A stretch of 64,000 nucleotides of DNA from Dallia pectoralis (taxonomy: Eukaryota > Chordata > Actinopteri > Esociformes > Umbridae): positions 794,181-858,180 of the forward strand of contig CM055728.1 in the NCBI GenBank assembly GCA_029465975.1. The letters are read 5' to 3'. A program made the position numbers and the translations under genes. Each line of letters starts with the position of its first letter. Positions within the stretch are counted from its first letter, which is position 1. The notes beneath the pieces were generated by a model that did not search any database, had not been told where the DNA came from, and saw only the letters and a list, made by a program, of their open reading frames with translations. Positions 11,509 through 21,988 of this stretch are shown here, one piece after another.

Positions 11509-12665
11509 TCAAGTGAGGGAGCAACATAGAGTGTAGAGGGGAGCAACAGGGAGTGTAGAGGGAGCAACAGAGTGTAGAGGGAGCAACAGAGTGTAGAGGG
11601 AGCAACAGAGGGAGCAACATAGAGTGTAGAGGGAGCAACATAGAGTGTAGAGGGAGCAACATAGAGTGTAGAGAGAGCAGAGTGTAGAGGGAGCAACATA
11701 GAGTGTAGAGGAGCAACATAGAGTGTAGAGGGAGCAACATAGAGTGTAGAGAGCAACATAGAGTGTAGAGGAGCAACATAGAGTGTAGAGGGTGCAACAT
11801 AGAGTGTAGAGGGAGCAACATAGAGTGTAGAGGAGCAACATAGAGTGTAGAGCAGCAGAGTGTGTGTAGAGGGAGCAACATAGAGTGTAGAGCAACATAG
11901 AGTGTAGAGAGAGCAGCAAGCAGAGTGTAGAGGAGCAACAGAGTGTAGAGGGAGAGTGTAGAGGGAGTAGAGAGGAGCAACAGGGAGTGTAGAGGGAGCA
12001 ACATAGGGTGTAGAGAGAGCAAACATAGAGTGTAGAGAGAGCAGCAGAGTGTAGGGGGAGCAACATAGAGTATAGAGGGAGCAACAAAGTGTAGAGGGAG
12101 CAACAGAGAGTGTAGAGAGAGCAGCAGAGTGTAGAGGGCAGCAGAGTGTAGAGGGAGCAACGGGGGTGTAGAGGGAGCAACATAGAGTGTAGAGAGAGCA
12201 AACATAGTGTAGAGGGAGCAACATAGAGTGTAGAGGGAGCAACAGGGAGTGTAGAGGGAGCAACAGAGTGTAGAGGGAGCAACAGAGTGTAGAGGGAGCA
12301 ACAGAGTGTAGAGGGAGCAACATAGAGTGTAGAGGGAGCAACATAGAGTGTAGAGAGAGCAGCAGAGTGTAGAGGGAGCAGCAGAGTGTAGAGGGAGCAA
12401 CAGGGAGTGTAGAGGGAGCAACAGGGAGTGTAGAGGGAGCAACAGGGAGTGTAGAGGGAGCAACAGACAGAGTGTAGAGGGAGCAACATAGAGTGTAGAG
12501 GGAGCAACAGGGAGTGTAGAGGGAGCAACATAGAGTGTAGAGGGAGCAACAGGGGAGTGTAGAGGAGCAACAGAGTGTAGAGGGAGCAACATAGAGTGTA
12601 GAGGGAGCAACAGAGTGTAGAGGAGCAACAGAGTGTAGAGAGCAGCAGAGAGAGTGTGTAAAAAG
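11509..12665 (-). repeat. inverted copy of the exon 2-flanking minisatellite
   Basis: Complement of the 104-2,300 array (AGGGAGCAACATAGAGTGT). It is shorter and carries irregular losses (for example AGAGGAGCAAC and AGAGAGCAAC). It is followed by 12,666-12,748, the complement of the unique bases 1-103. Confidence 0.95.
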
Positions 12666-12989
12666 TAGGAGAGAAAGACAGAACAAAAATCAATCCAAGC
12701 AGTCAGTATTGATGCCCTCATCTGTGTCTCCAGCACAGTATCATACCCCTAACCTTAACCAATCTCTAACATTTCAATTTCAAATTTCAAATTCTTTGTT
12801 TAACGTGTTCTTGAGAAAACACAGTTGTTGTGCTTTTTTGTGTGTGTGACGATTTCCGTGGAGTCCTAAATATTACGTGTCCTGTAGACAAAAACTAAAA
12901 AAAAAAACATTTACGTGTGAATGTCACAAATTTTAGGAACAAAAATCGTGTCTATTTCTTAATACGAAAACCTGTGATATCGTGTTGGT

Positions 12990-14735
12990 ATCTTAATGAT
13001 GATTAATGAAATATACATGTGTGTATATGTATACAATAAATGATGAATAATGAAATATACATGTGTGTATATGTATACAATAAATGATGAATAATGAAAT
13101 ATACATGTGTGTATATGTATACAATAAATGATGATTAATGAAATATACATGTGTGTATATGTATACAATAAATGATGAATAATGAAATATACATGTGGGT
13201 ATATGTATACAATAAATGATGAATAATGAAATATACATGTGTGTATATGTATACAATAAATGATGAATAATGAAATATACATGTGTGTATATGTATACAA
13301 TAACTGATGATTAATGAAATATACATGTGTGTATATGTATACAATAAATGATGATTAATGAAATATACATGTGTGTATATGTATACAATAAATGATGAAT
13401 AATGAAATATACATGTGTGTATATGTATACAATAAATGATGAATAATGAAATATACATGTGTGTATATGTATACAATAAATGATGAATAATGAAATATAC
13501 ATGTGTGTATATGTATACAATAAATGATGAATAATGAAATATACATGTGTGTATATGTATACAATAAATGATGAATAATGAAATATACATGTGTGTATAT
13601 GTATACAATAACTGATGATTAATGAAATATACATGTGTGTATATGTATACAATAACTGATTATTAATGAAATATACATGTGTGTATATGTATACAATAAA
13701 TGATGAATAATGAAATATACATGTGTGTATATGTATACAATAAATGATGAATAATGAAATATACATGTGTGTATATGTATACAATAAATGATGAATAATG
13801 AAATATACATGTGTGTATATGTATACAATAAATGATGAATAATGAAATATACATGTGTGTATATGTATACAATAACTGATGATTAATGAAATATACATGT
13901 GTGTATATGTATACAATAACTGATGATTAATGAAATATACATGTGTGTATATGTATACAATAAATGATGAATAATGAAATATACATGTGTGTATATGTAT
14001 ACAATAAATGATGAATAATGAAATATACATGTGTGTATATGTATACAATAAATGATGAATAATGAAATATACATGTGTGTATATGTATACAATAAATGAT
14101 GAATAATGAAATATACATGTGTGTATATGTATACAATAAATGATGAATAATGAAATATACATGTGTGTATATGTATACAATAAATGATGAATAATGAAAT
14201 ATACATGTGTGTATATGTATACAATAAATGATGAATAATGAAATATACATGTGTGTATATGTATACAATAAATGATGATTAATGAAATATACATGTGTGT
14301 ATATGTATACAATAAATGATGAATAATGAAATATACATGTGTGTATATGTATACAATAAATGATGAATAATGAAATATACATGTGTGTATATGTATACAA
14401 TAAATGATGAATAATGAAATATACATGTGTGTATATGTATACAATAAATGATGAATAATGAAATATACATGTGTGTATATGTATACAATAAATGATGAAT
14501 AATGAAATATACATGTGTGTATATGTATACAATAAATAATGAATAATGAAATATACATGTGTGTATATGTATACAATAAATGATGAATAATGAAATATAC
14601 ATGTGTATATGTATACAATAAATGATGAATAATGAAATATACATGTGTGTATATATATATACAATAAATTATGTATAATGAAATATACATGTGTGTATAT
14701 GCATACAATAAATGATGAATAATGCAATATACATT
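12990..14735 (-). repeat. 44-bp AT-rich minisatellite
   Basis: About 40 copies of a 44-bp unit (AAATATACATGTGTGTATAT, GTATACAATAAATGATGAAT, AATG). Occasional units carry GATTAATG or AACTGATG. The minus strand is stop-free, giving a spurious 465-codon frame of MYISLFIIYCIHIHT-like repeats. Confidence 0.97.
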
Positions 14736-15394
14736 TGTACAGGTTAAGCCAATGTTTCTGGTTCATGGTTAATTTATTTGTCACATCTACTCCAAAAAAC
14801 ATTACATTTGTAAAACCTGAATGTGAGGAGCTGATTAGAACAGCAAGCTGTAATCAAAGCAATGACATCCTAGGAGAGGATAGTGAAATTGCCTTTGTCA
14901 TGACAGGGGACTAAGCTGACCAGGGCATTCCCTTAAATATTAATGAAAACAGAGGATTCAATTCAGCACACTGTAAGAGCTTAGTCCACAATATGGATGT
15001 TATATAAAGGGGACAACATATGGGGGAAAAGTATTTATTTGTGGAAAACCCTAATTGAATACTGTAAAATGGAATACTGAATACTGAAAATGAAGAAGGC
15101 AAGCTCAAGCAAACTGTTAAATCTGAGTGAGACCAAAACAACTGATTTCAGTGAAAATCATTCAACTCATTCCAATAATTAGAACAGACTTTATATGAGT
15201 AATGTACTAACTTTAACTTAATCATTCCACAAGTTACCATAACCTACCTTTTAATGACTCGCTAGAACAGGTTATTAAAATATAATGCCAAGACATTACT
15301 GAAATCTACTGCAAGAAATAATATCATGTAGACGAGAGAAATAAAGATGTACTGATCCCAAATAAACCCCATCACAACCGGTCACATGAGACCC
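14736..15394 (-). other. single-copy stretch inside the duplicated segment
   Basis: No exon or RNA gene recognised. It serves as a good anchor for comparing the clean and error-rich copies (counterpart about 23,945-24,615). Confidence 0.6.
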
Positions 15395-16227
15395 ATATAA
15401 GACAGATACAGAACCTCCCTCACAGTCCTGGCTGGGTCCAGTACATTAAACACAAGCCCACCAACCTCCTCACACTACTGGGTCCAGTACATTAGACACA
15501 AGCCCACCTGCCTCCTCACACTACTGGGTCCAGTACATTAGACACAAGCCCACCTGCCTCCTCACACTACTGGGTCCAGTACATTAGACACAAGCCCACC
15601 TGCCTCCTCACACTACTGGGTCCAGTACATTAGACACAAGCCCACCTGCCTCCCTCACACTACTGGGTCCAGTACATTAGACACAAGCCCACCTGCCTCC
15701 TCACACTACTGGGTCCAGTACATTAGACACAAGCCCACCTGCCTCCTCACACTACTGGGTCCAGTACATTAGACACAAGCCCACCTGCCTCCTCACACTA
15801 CTGGGTCCAGTACATTAGACACAAGCCCACCTGCCTCCTCACACTACTGGGTCCAGTACATTAGACACAAGCCCACCTGCCTCCTCACACTACTGGGTCC
15901 AGTACATTAGACACAAGCCCACCTGCCTCCCTCACACTACTGGGTCCAGTACATTAGACACAAGCCCACCTGCCTCCACACACTACTGGGTCCAGTACAT
16001 TAGACACAAGCCCACCTGCCTCCTCACACTACTGGGTCCAGTACATTAGACACAAGCCCACCTGCCTCCTCACACTACTGGGTCCAGTACATTAGACACA
16101 AGCCCACCTGCCTCCTCACACTACTGGGTCCAGTACATTAGACACAAGCCCACCTGCCTCCTCACACTACTGGGTCCAGTACATTAGACACAAGCCCACC
16201 AGCCTCCTCACACTAATGGGTCCAGTA
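15395..16227 (+). repeat. 46-bp minisatellite
   Basis: About 18 copies of a 46-bp unit (ACTGGGTCCAGTACATTAG, ACACAAGCCCACCTGCCTC, CTCACACT). It ends one base or so from the candidate exon 1 donor. Confidence 0.97.
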
Positions 16228-16233
16228 CATTAC

Positions 16234-16261
16234 CTCCCGGCTGTTCCTCGGCTTCTTGCAT
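16234..16261 (-). CDS. cacna1d: candidate exon 1 of cacna1d (start codon and nine codons), displaced by assembly
   Basis: On the minus strand an ATG opens the short frame MQEAEEQPG and then one G before a donor GTAATG (CCGGGAG then GTAATGTAC). An in-frame TGA lies 14 codons upstream, so this is the first usable ATG. The single leftover G joins the GG that begins exon 2 to make a Gly codon, so the phase fits exactly and the product would run MQEAEEQPG-GSQNASSTRVHLSG. If the segment 12,748-16,620 is turned round and placed before base 1 (base 1 equals the complement of 12,748), exons 1, 2 and 3 fall in order on one strand. The N-terminus of CaV1.3 is poorly conserved, so identity rests on phase, position and splice site. 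No transcript evidence is available here. Confidence 0.5.
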
Positions 16262-16620
16262 GCTGTTATCCACATTGAAAATTCGTTTTAGATCCGACAG
16301 TCAATAAAACATTGAAAATCTGTCCAATAAACGGTAAACTAAAGTATCCAACTATAGTGTCTAAGCTGTAGAGCCGGAGCCAGTAGCCTACAAACATATT
16401 TCCATTAAAACATCTGGTTATTCCACATGAAGACTCGTACATGGTTGCCTATAGTCCCCTCTGGATCACTGTTTAATTCCATTTGTATTTTATCTAACAC
16501 TTGTGACCGTTCATTTGTGATGATGTGTTCCTGCTCCAGCGTCACTGTTCACTCTCGCTCGCATCCCACGCTAAACCCGTTTCTAGGGGAGGAGGTGGAG
16601 TCAGCTGCTGTGTGAGTTGG
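16262..16620 (-). promoter_or_regulatory. possible 5' UTR and promoter-proximal sequence of cacna1d
   Basis: This is single-copy sequence upstream (minus strand) of the candidate first exon, richer in CpG than the surrounding arrays around 16,540-16,600. It is bounded on the far side by the 44-bp AT-rich array. No TATA box or other core element is convincing. The call depends entirely on the exon 1 candidate being right. Confidence 0.25.
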
Positions 16621-16739
16621 GCCAATGTGTGTGTGGGGGGTCAGCTACTGTGTGTATTTAACATTAAACATATGTAGGTTGAAGGAAATAATTGCATTAA
16701 TAGCTTACAGCATTCACAGCTGCAAATATGCAACACACA

Positions 16740-17815
16740 CACACCTGCTTATAAAATAGTCATAACTAGGACTACTCCTTTACTATATATGTTTATAAAA
16801 AAGTAATAACGAGGACTACACCTTTACTATATATATTTATAAAAAGTAATAACGAGGACTACACCTTTACCATATATATTTATAAAATAGTAATAACGAG
16901 ACTACACCTTTACTAAATATATTTATAAAATAGTAATAACGAGGACTACACCTTTACTAAATATATTTATAAAATAGTAATAACGAGGACTACACCTTTA
17001 CTATATATATTTATAAAATAGTAATAACTAGGACTACTCCTTTACTATATATATTTATAAAATAGTCATAACTAGGACTACTCCTTTACTATATATATTT
17101 ATAAAATAGTAATAACGAGGACTACACCTTTACTAAATATATTTATAAAATAGTAATAACTAGACTACTCCTTTTACTAAATATATTTATAAAATAGTAA
17201 TAACGAGGACTACACCTTTACTATATATATTTATAAAATAGTAATAACTAGGACTACTCCTTTACTAAATATATTTATAAAATAGTAATAACTAGGACTA
17301 CACCTTTACTATATATGTTTATAAAATAGCTAATAACGAGGACTACTCCTTTACTATATATATTTATAAAATAGTAATAACGAGGACTACTCCTTTACTA
17401 TATATATTTATAAAATAGTAATAACGAGGACTACACCTTTACTATATATGTTTATAAAATAGTAATAACGAGGACTACACCTTTACTATATATATGTTTA
17501 TAAAATAGTCATAACTAGGACTACTCCTTTTACTAAATATATTTATAAAATAGTAATAACTAGACTACACCTTTACTATATATATTTATAAAAAAGTAAT
17601 AACTAGGACTACACCTTTACTATATATGTTTATAAAATAGTAATAACGAGGACTACCTTACTATATATGTTTATAAAAAATAGTCATAACTAGGACTACA
17701 CCTTTACTATATATGTTTATAAAATAGTCATAACTAGGACTACTCCTTTACTATATATGTTTATAAAATAGTAATAATGAGGACTACACTTTTTTACAAT
17801 ATATGTTTAGAAAAT
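16740..17815 (+). repeat. 44-bp AT-rich minisatellite
   Basis: About 24 copies of a 44-bp unit (TAATAACGAGGACTACACC, TTTACTATATATATTTATAA, AATAG). Frequent one-base differences in A and T runs are partly consistent with sequencing error. Confidence 0.95.
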
Positions 17816-17937
17816 AATAGGATTTAAAAGGCCATAGCAGTCAAATGTCAGATCATAAAATGCAAAGGACAACACAAGACAGCGGACCTAGTTAGGCATG
17901 GACCTATCCATATGCGAAATGGACATGGGTTTCACAT

Positions 17938-18855
17938 CATTTGATCTCCTCACTTGATCACCTCACCTGATCACCTCATTTGATCACCTCATTTGATCAC
18001 CTCACTTGATCACATCATTTGATCACATCATTTGATCACATCATTTGATCACCTCATTTGATCACATCATTTGATCACATCATTTGATCACCTCATTTGA
18101 TCACCTCATTTGATCACATCATTTGATCACCTCACTTGATCACCCCATTTGATCACCTCATTTGATCACCTCACTTGATCACCTCACTTGATCACATCAT
18201 TTGATCACATCATCTGATCACCTCATTTGATCACCTCACTTGATCACCTCATTTGATCACCTCATTTGATCATCTCATTTGATCACCTCATTTGATCACA
18301 TCATTTGATCACCTCACCTGATCACCTCATTTGATCACCTCACTTGATCACATCATTTGATCACATCATTTGATCACCTCATTCGATCACATCATTCGAT
18401 CACCTCATTTGATCACCTCATTTGATCACCTCATTTGATCACCTCATTTGATCACCTCACTTGATCATCACCTCATTTGATCACCTCACTTGATCACCTC
18501 ACTTTGATAAAAAAAAAAGCATTTGGATCACATCATCTGATCACCTCATTTGATCACCTTGATCACCTCATTTGATCACCTCATTTGATCATCTCATTTG
18601 ATCACCTCATTTGATCACATCATTTGATCACCTCATTTGATCACCTCATTTGATCACATCATTTGATCACCTCATTTGATCACCTCATTTGATCACCTCA
18701 TTTGATCACCTCATTTGATCATCTCATTTGATCACCTCATTTGATCACATCATTTGATCACCTCATTTGATCACCATCATTTGATCATCATTTGATCACC
18801 TCATTTGATCACATCATTTGATCACCTCATTTGATCATCATCATTTGATCACCTC
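17938..18855 (+). repeat. 13-bp GATCA minisatellite (long block)
   Basis: About 70 copies of TTGATCACCTCAT, or CATCAT in place of CTCAT. Each unit holds the palindrome TGATCA. A run of A at about 18,509 and other breaks look like read errors. It joins the exon 2-flanking minisatellite directly at about 18,856. Confidence 0.95.
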
Positions 18856-19165
18856 CTATGTTGCCCTCTACACTCTATGTTGCCCTCTACACTCTATGTT
18901 GCCCTCTACACTCCCTGTTGCTCCTCTACACTCTATGTTGCTCTACACTCCCCTGTTGCTCTCTCTACACTCTATGTTGCTCCCTCTACACTTATGTTGC
19001 TCCCTCTTCACCTGCTGCTCCCTCTACACTCTATGTTGCTCCCTCTACACTATGTTGCTCTCTCTACACTCTATGTTGCTCCCTCTACACCCTGTTGCTC
19101 CCCCACACTCTATGTTGCTCCCTCTACACCCTGTTGCCCTTTACACTCTATGTTGCCTCTACACT
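18856..19165 (+). repeat. error-rich short copy of the exon 2-flanking minisatellite (forward)
   Basis: Units such as TGTTGCCCTCTACACTCTA lack single bases compared with 104-2,300. It leads into the forward exon 2 copy. Confidence 0.92.
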
Positions 19166-19193
19166 CTGTCTCTTTGATTCTGCTTCTCCCCAG

Positions 19194-19402
19194 GGTCACA
19201 GACAGCAGCACCAGAGTCCATCTCTGGTGACACACCGGTCCTCTGGTCAGAAACCCATCCCACTCGCAACCTGAAACCCACCCCAGACCGGCACACCTCC
19301 TGGCAGCCGCAATCAATGCTGTTCGTAACGCCAGGGTGACGCCCGCATGAGCACCCCCTCTGTCCCTGGGGCCACGCCTGCACCTGTGGGCTCTCTTTCA
19401 CA
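19194..19402 (+). pseudogene. partial, damaged copy of cacna1d exon 2 (forward arm of fold-back)
   Basis: After a shortened acceptor (TGCTTCTCCCCAG) the sequence follows exon 2 from GGTCACAG to CTCTCTTTCACA, with many small deletions. Examples are the loss of several bases in the AGCATGAGTGCACCC stretch and single-base losses in homopolymers. The frame is therefore broken repeatedly. The copy stops abruptly inside the exon, at the same place where the opposite-strand copy starts. This is best explained as raw long-read sequence, not an evolved pseudogene. Confidence 0.85.
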
Positions 19403-19453
19403 AGCACACAACTGAACGAAGTACAATGGATGCAAATAGTTACGTATTGTTTA
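19403..19453. other. residual Oxford Nanopore ligation adapter between two inverted arms
   Basis: The spacer between the two exon 2 arms begins AGCACACAACTGAACGAAG and continues TACAATGGATGCAAATAG, then TTACGTATTGTTTA. ACTGAACGAAGTACA is the exact complement of part of the ONT ligation adapter. AGCA..AC..AACTG is its 3' end with deletions, and TTACGTATTG is a forward adapter piece. The order (complement adapter, then forward adapter) is what a template read followed by its complement gives. The adapter sequence is recalled, not searched. Confidence 0.85.
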
Positions 19454-19677
19454 GAAAGAGAGCCCACAGGTGCAGGCGTGGCCCTCAGGACAGAGGGGGT
19501 GCACTCATGCTCGGGGGCGCTACCCTGGGCGTTACGTAACAGCATTGATTGCGGCCCTGCCAGGAGATTGTGCCGGTCTGGGGGTGGGTTTCAGGTTGCG
19601 CAGTGGGATGTTTTCTGACCAGATAGACCGGTGTGTCACTAGAGGATGGACTCTGGTGCTGCTGGCATTCTGTGACC
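19454..19677 (-). pseudogene. partial, damaged copy of cacna1d exon 2 (reverse arm of fold-back)
   Basis: On the minus strand this matches exon 2 from its first base (19,677) to the CTCTCTTTC point at which the forward arm also ends. It has its own set of indels, different from those in the forward arm, for example AGGGGGTGCACTCATGCTCG and GTCTATCTGG changes. Behind it on the minus strand come the normal acceptor context and the long minisatellite. Confidence 0.85.
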
Positions 19678-19709
19678 CTGGGGAGAATATAACAGAGAAT
19701 CAAAGAGAC

Positions 19710-21895
19710 AGAGTGTAGAGGGAGCAACATATATAAGGTGGAGGGGAGCACAGGGTGTAGAGGGAGCAATATAGAGTGTAAGGGGAGCAACAGGGTGTAG
19801 AGGGAGCAATACAGAGTGTAGAGAGAGCAACATAGTGTAGAGGGAGCACAACATAGAGTGTAGAGGGAGCAGCAGAGTGAAGAGGGAGCAACATAGAGTG
19901 TAGAGGAGCAACATAGAGTGTAGAGAGAGCAACAGGGAGTGTAGAGGAGCAAATATAGAGTGTAGAGGGAGCAACAGGGAGTGTAGAGGGAGCAATATAG
20001 AGTGTAGAGGGAGCAACATAGAGGTAGAGGGAGCAAATATAGAGTGTAGAGGGAGCAACATAGAGTGTAGAGGGAGCAACATAGAGTGTAGAGAGCAACA
20101 GAGTGTAGGGAGCAATATAGAGTGTAGAGGAGCAACAGGGAGTGTAGAGGGAGCAACATAGAGTGTAGAGGAAGCAATATAGAGTGTAGAGGGAGCAACA
20201 TAGAGTGTAGAGAGAGCAACATAGAGTGTAGAGGGAGCAACATAGAGTGTAGAGGGAGCAAATATAGAGTGTAGAGGGAGCAAACATAGAGTGTAGAGGG
20301 AGCAACATAGAGTGTAGAGAGAGCAGCAGAGTGTGTAGAGGAGCAACATAGAGTGTAGAGAGAGCAACATAGAGTGTAGAGAGAGCAGCAGAGTGTAGAG
20401 GGAGCAGCAGAGTGTAGAGGGAGCAACAGAGTGCAGAGGGAGCAACAGAGTGTAGAGGGAGCAACAGGAGTGTAACGGGGAGCAACAGGGAGTGTAGAGG
20501 GAGCAACATAGAGTGTAGAGAGAGCAACATAGAGTGTAGAGAGAGCAGCAGAGTGTAGGGGAGCAACATAGAGTATAGAGGGAGCAACAGAGTGTAGAGG
20601 GAGCAACAGAGAGTGTAGAGAGAGCAGCAGAGTGTAGAGGGAGCAGCAGAGTGTAGAGAGGAGCAACGGGGTGTAGAGGAGCAACATAGAGTGTAGAGAG
20701 AGCAACATAGTGCAGAGGGAGCAACATAGAGTGTAGAGGGAGCACAGGAGTGTAGAGGGAGCAACAGAGTGTAGAGGGAGCAACAGAGTGTAGAGGGAGC
20801 AAATAGAGGTAGAGGGAGCAACATAGAGCAGAGGGAGCAACATAGAGTGTAGAGGGAGCAACATAGAGTGTAGAGAGCAACAGAGTGTAGAGGAGCAACA
20901 TAGAGGTAGAGGGAGCAACATAGAGTGTAGAGGGAGCAACATAGAGTGTAGAGAGAGCAACATAGAGTGTAGAGGGAGCAAACATAGAGTGTAGAGGGAG
21001 CAACATAGAGTGTAGAGGGAGCAACATATGTAGAGGGAGCAACATAGAGTGCAGAGAGAGCAGCAGAGTGTAGAGGGAGCAACAGAGTGTAGAGAGAGCA
21101 ACATAGAGTGTAGAGAGAGCAGCAGAGTGTAGAGGGAGCAGCAGAGTGTAGAGGGAGCAACAGAGTGTAGAGGAGCAATAGAGTGTAGAGGGAGCAACAG
21201 GGAGTGTAGAGGGAGCAACAGGGAGTGTAGAGGGAGCAATATAGGGTGTAGAGAGAGCAACAGAGTGTAGAGAGATAGCAGAGTGTAGGGGGAGCAACAT
21301 AGAGTATAGAGGGAGCAACAAAGTGTAGAGGGAGCAAACAGAGAGTGTGGTAGAGAGAGCAGCAGAGTGTAGAGGGAGCAGCAGAGGTAGAGGGAGCAAC
21401 GGGGGTGTAGAGGGAGCAAATATAGAGGTAGAGAGAGCAAATATAGTGTAGAGGGAGCAACATAGAGTGTAGAGGGAGCAACAGGGGAGTGTAGAGGGAG
21501 CAACAGAGTGTAGAGGGAGCAACAGAGTGTAGAGGGAGCAACAGAGTGTAGAGGGAGCAACATAGAGTGTAGAGGGAGCAACATAGAGTGTAGAGAGAGC
21601 AGCAGAGTGTAGAGGGAGCAGCAGAGTGTAGAGGGAGCAACAGGGAGTGTAGAGGGAGCAAACAGGGAGTGTAGAGGGAGCAACAGGGAGGTAGGAGCAA
21701 CAGACAGAGTGTAGAGGGAGCAACATAGAGTGTAGAGGGAGCAACAGGGAGTGTAGAGGGAGCAACATAGAGTGTAGAGGGAGCAAGCAGGGAGTGTAGA
21801 GGGAGCAAACAGAGAGTGTAGAGGAGCAAATATAGAGTGTAGAGGGAGCAACAGAGTGTAGAGGGAGCAACAGAGTGTAGAGGAGCAGCAGAGAG
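19710..21895 (-). repeat. error-rich inverted copy of the exon 2-flanking minisatellite
   Basis: Complement of 104-2,300 at almost full length, with many small losses and insertions (AATATAGAG for AACATAGAG, GAGGTAGAGG for GAGTGTAGAGG). Its unit order roughly follows the first array in reverse, as expected for another read of the same locus. Confidence 0.95.
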
Positions 21896-21988
21896 AGGTG
21901 TAAAAAAGTAGAGAGAAAGACAGAACAAAAATCAACCAAGCAGTCAGTATTGATGCCCTCATCTGTGTCTCCAGCACAGTATCATACC

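Larger units (their letters stand above)
12748..16600 (-). repeat. clean copy of a 3.8-kb duplicated segment (cacna1d 5' region)
   Basis: Contains in order a short unique stretch, the 44-bp array, a unique stretch (14,731-15,394), the 46-bp array and the candidate exon 1 with its upstream sequence. The same order recurs at 21,989-25,775. Base 12,748 pairs with window base 1, so this segment most likely belongs immediately before the window start in opposite orientation. Confidence 0.85.

Noticed and set aside
13311..14708. 465-codon minus-strand frame with MYISLFIIYCIHIHT repeats
   Set aside because: It is an AT-rich 44-bp minisatellite without stops on that strand, with no gene context.
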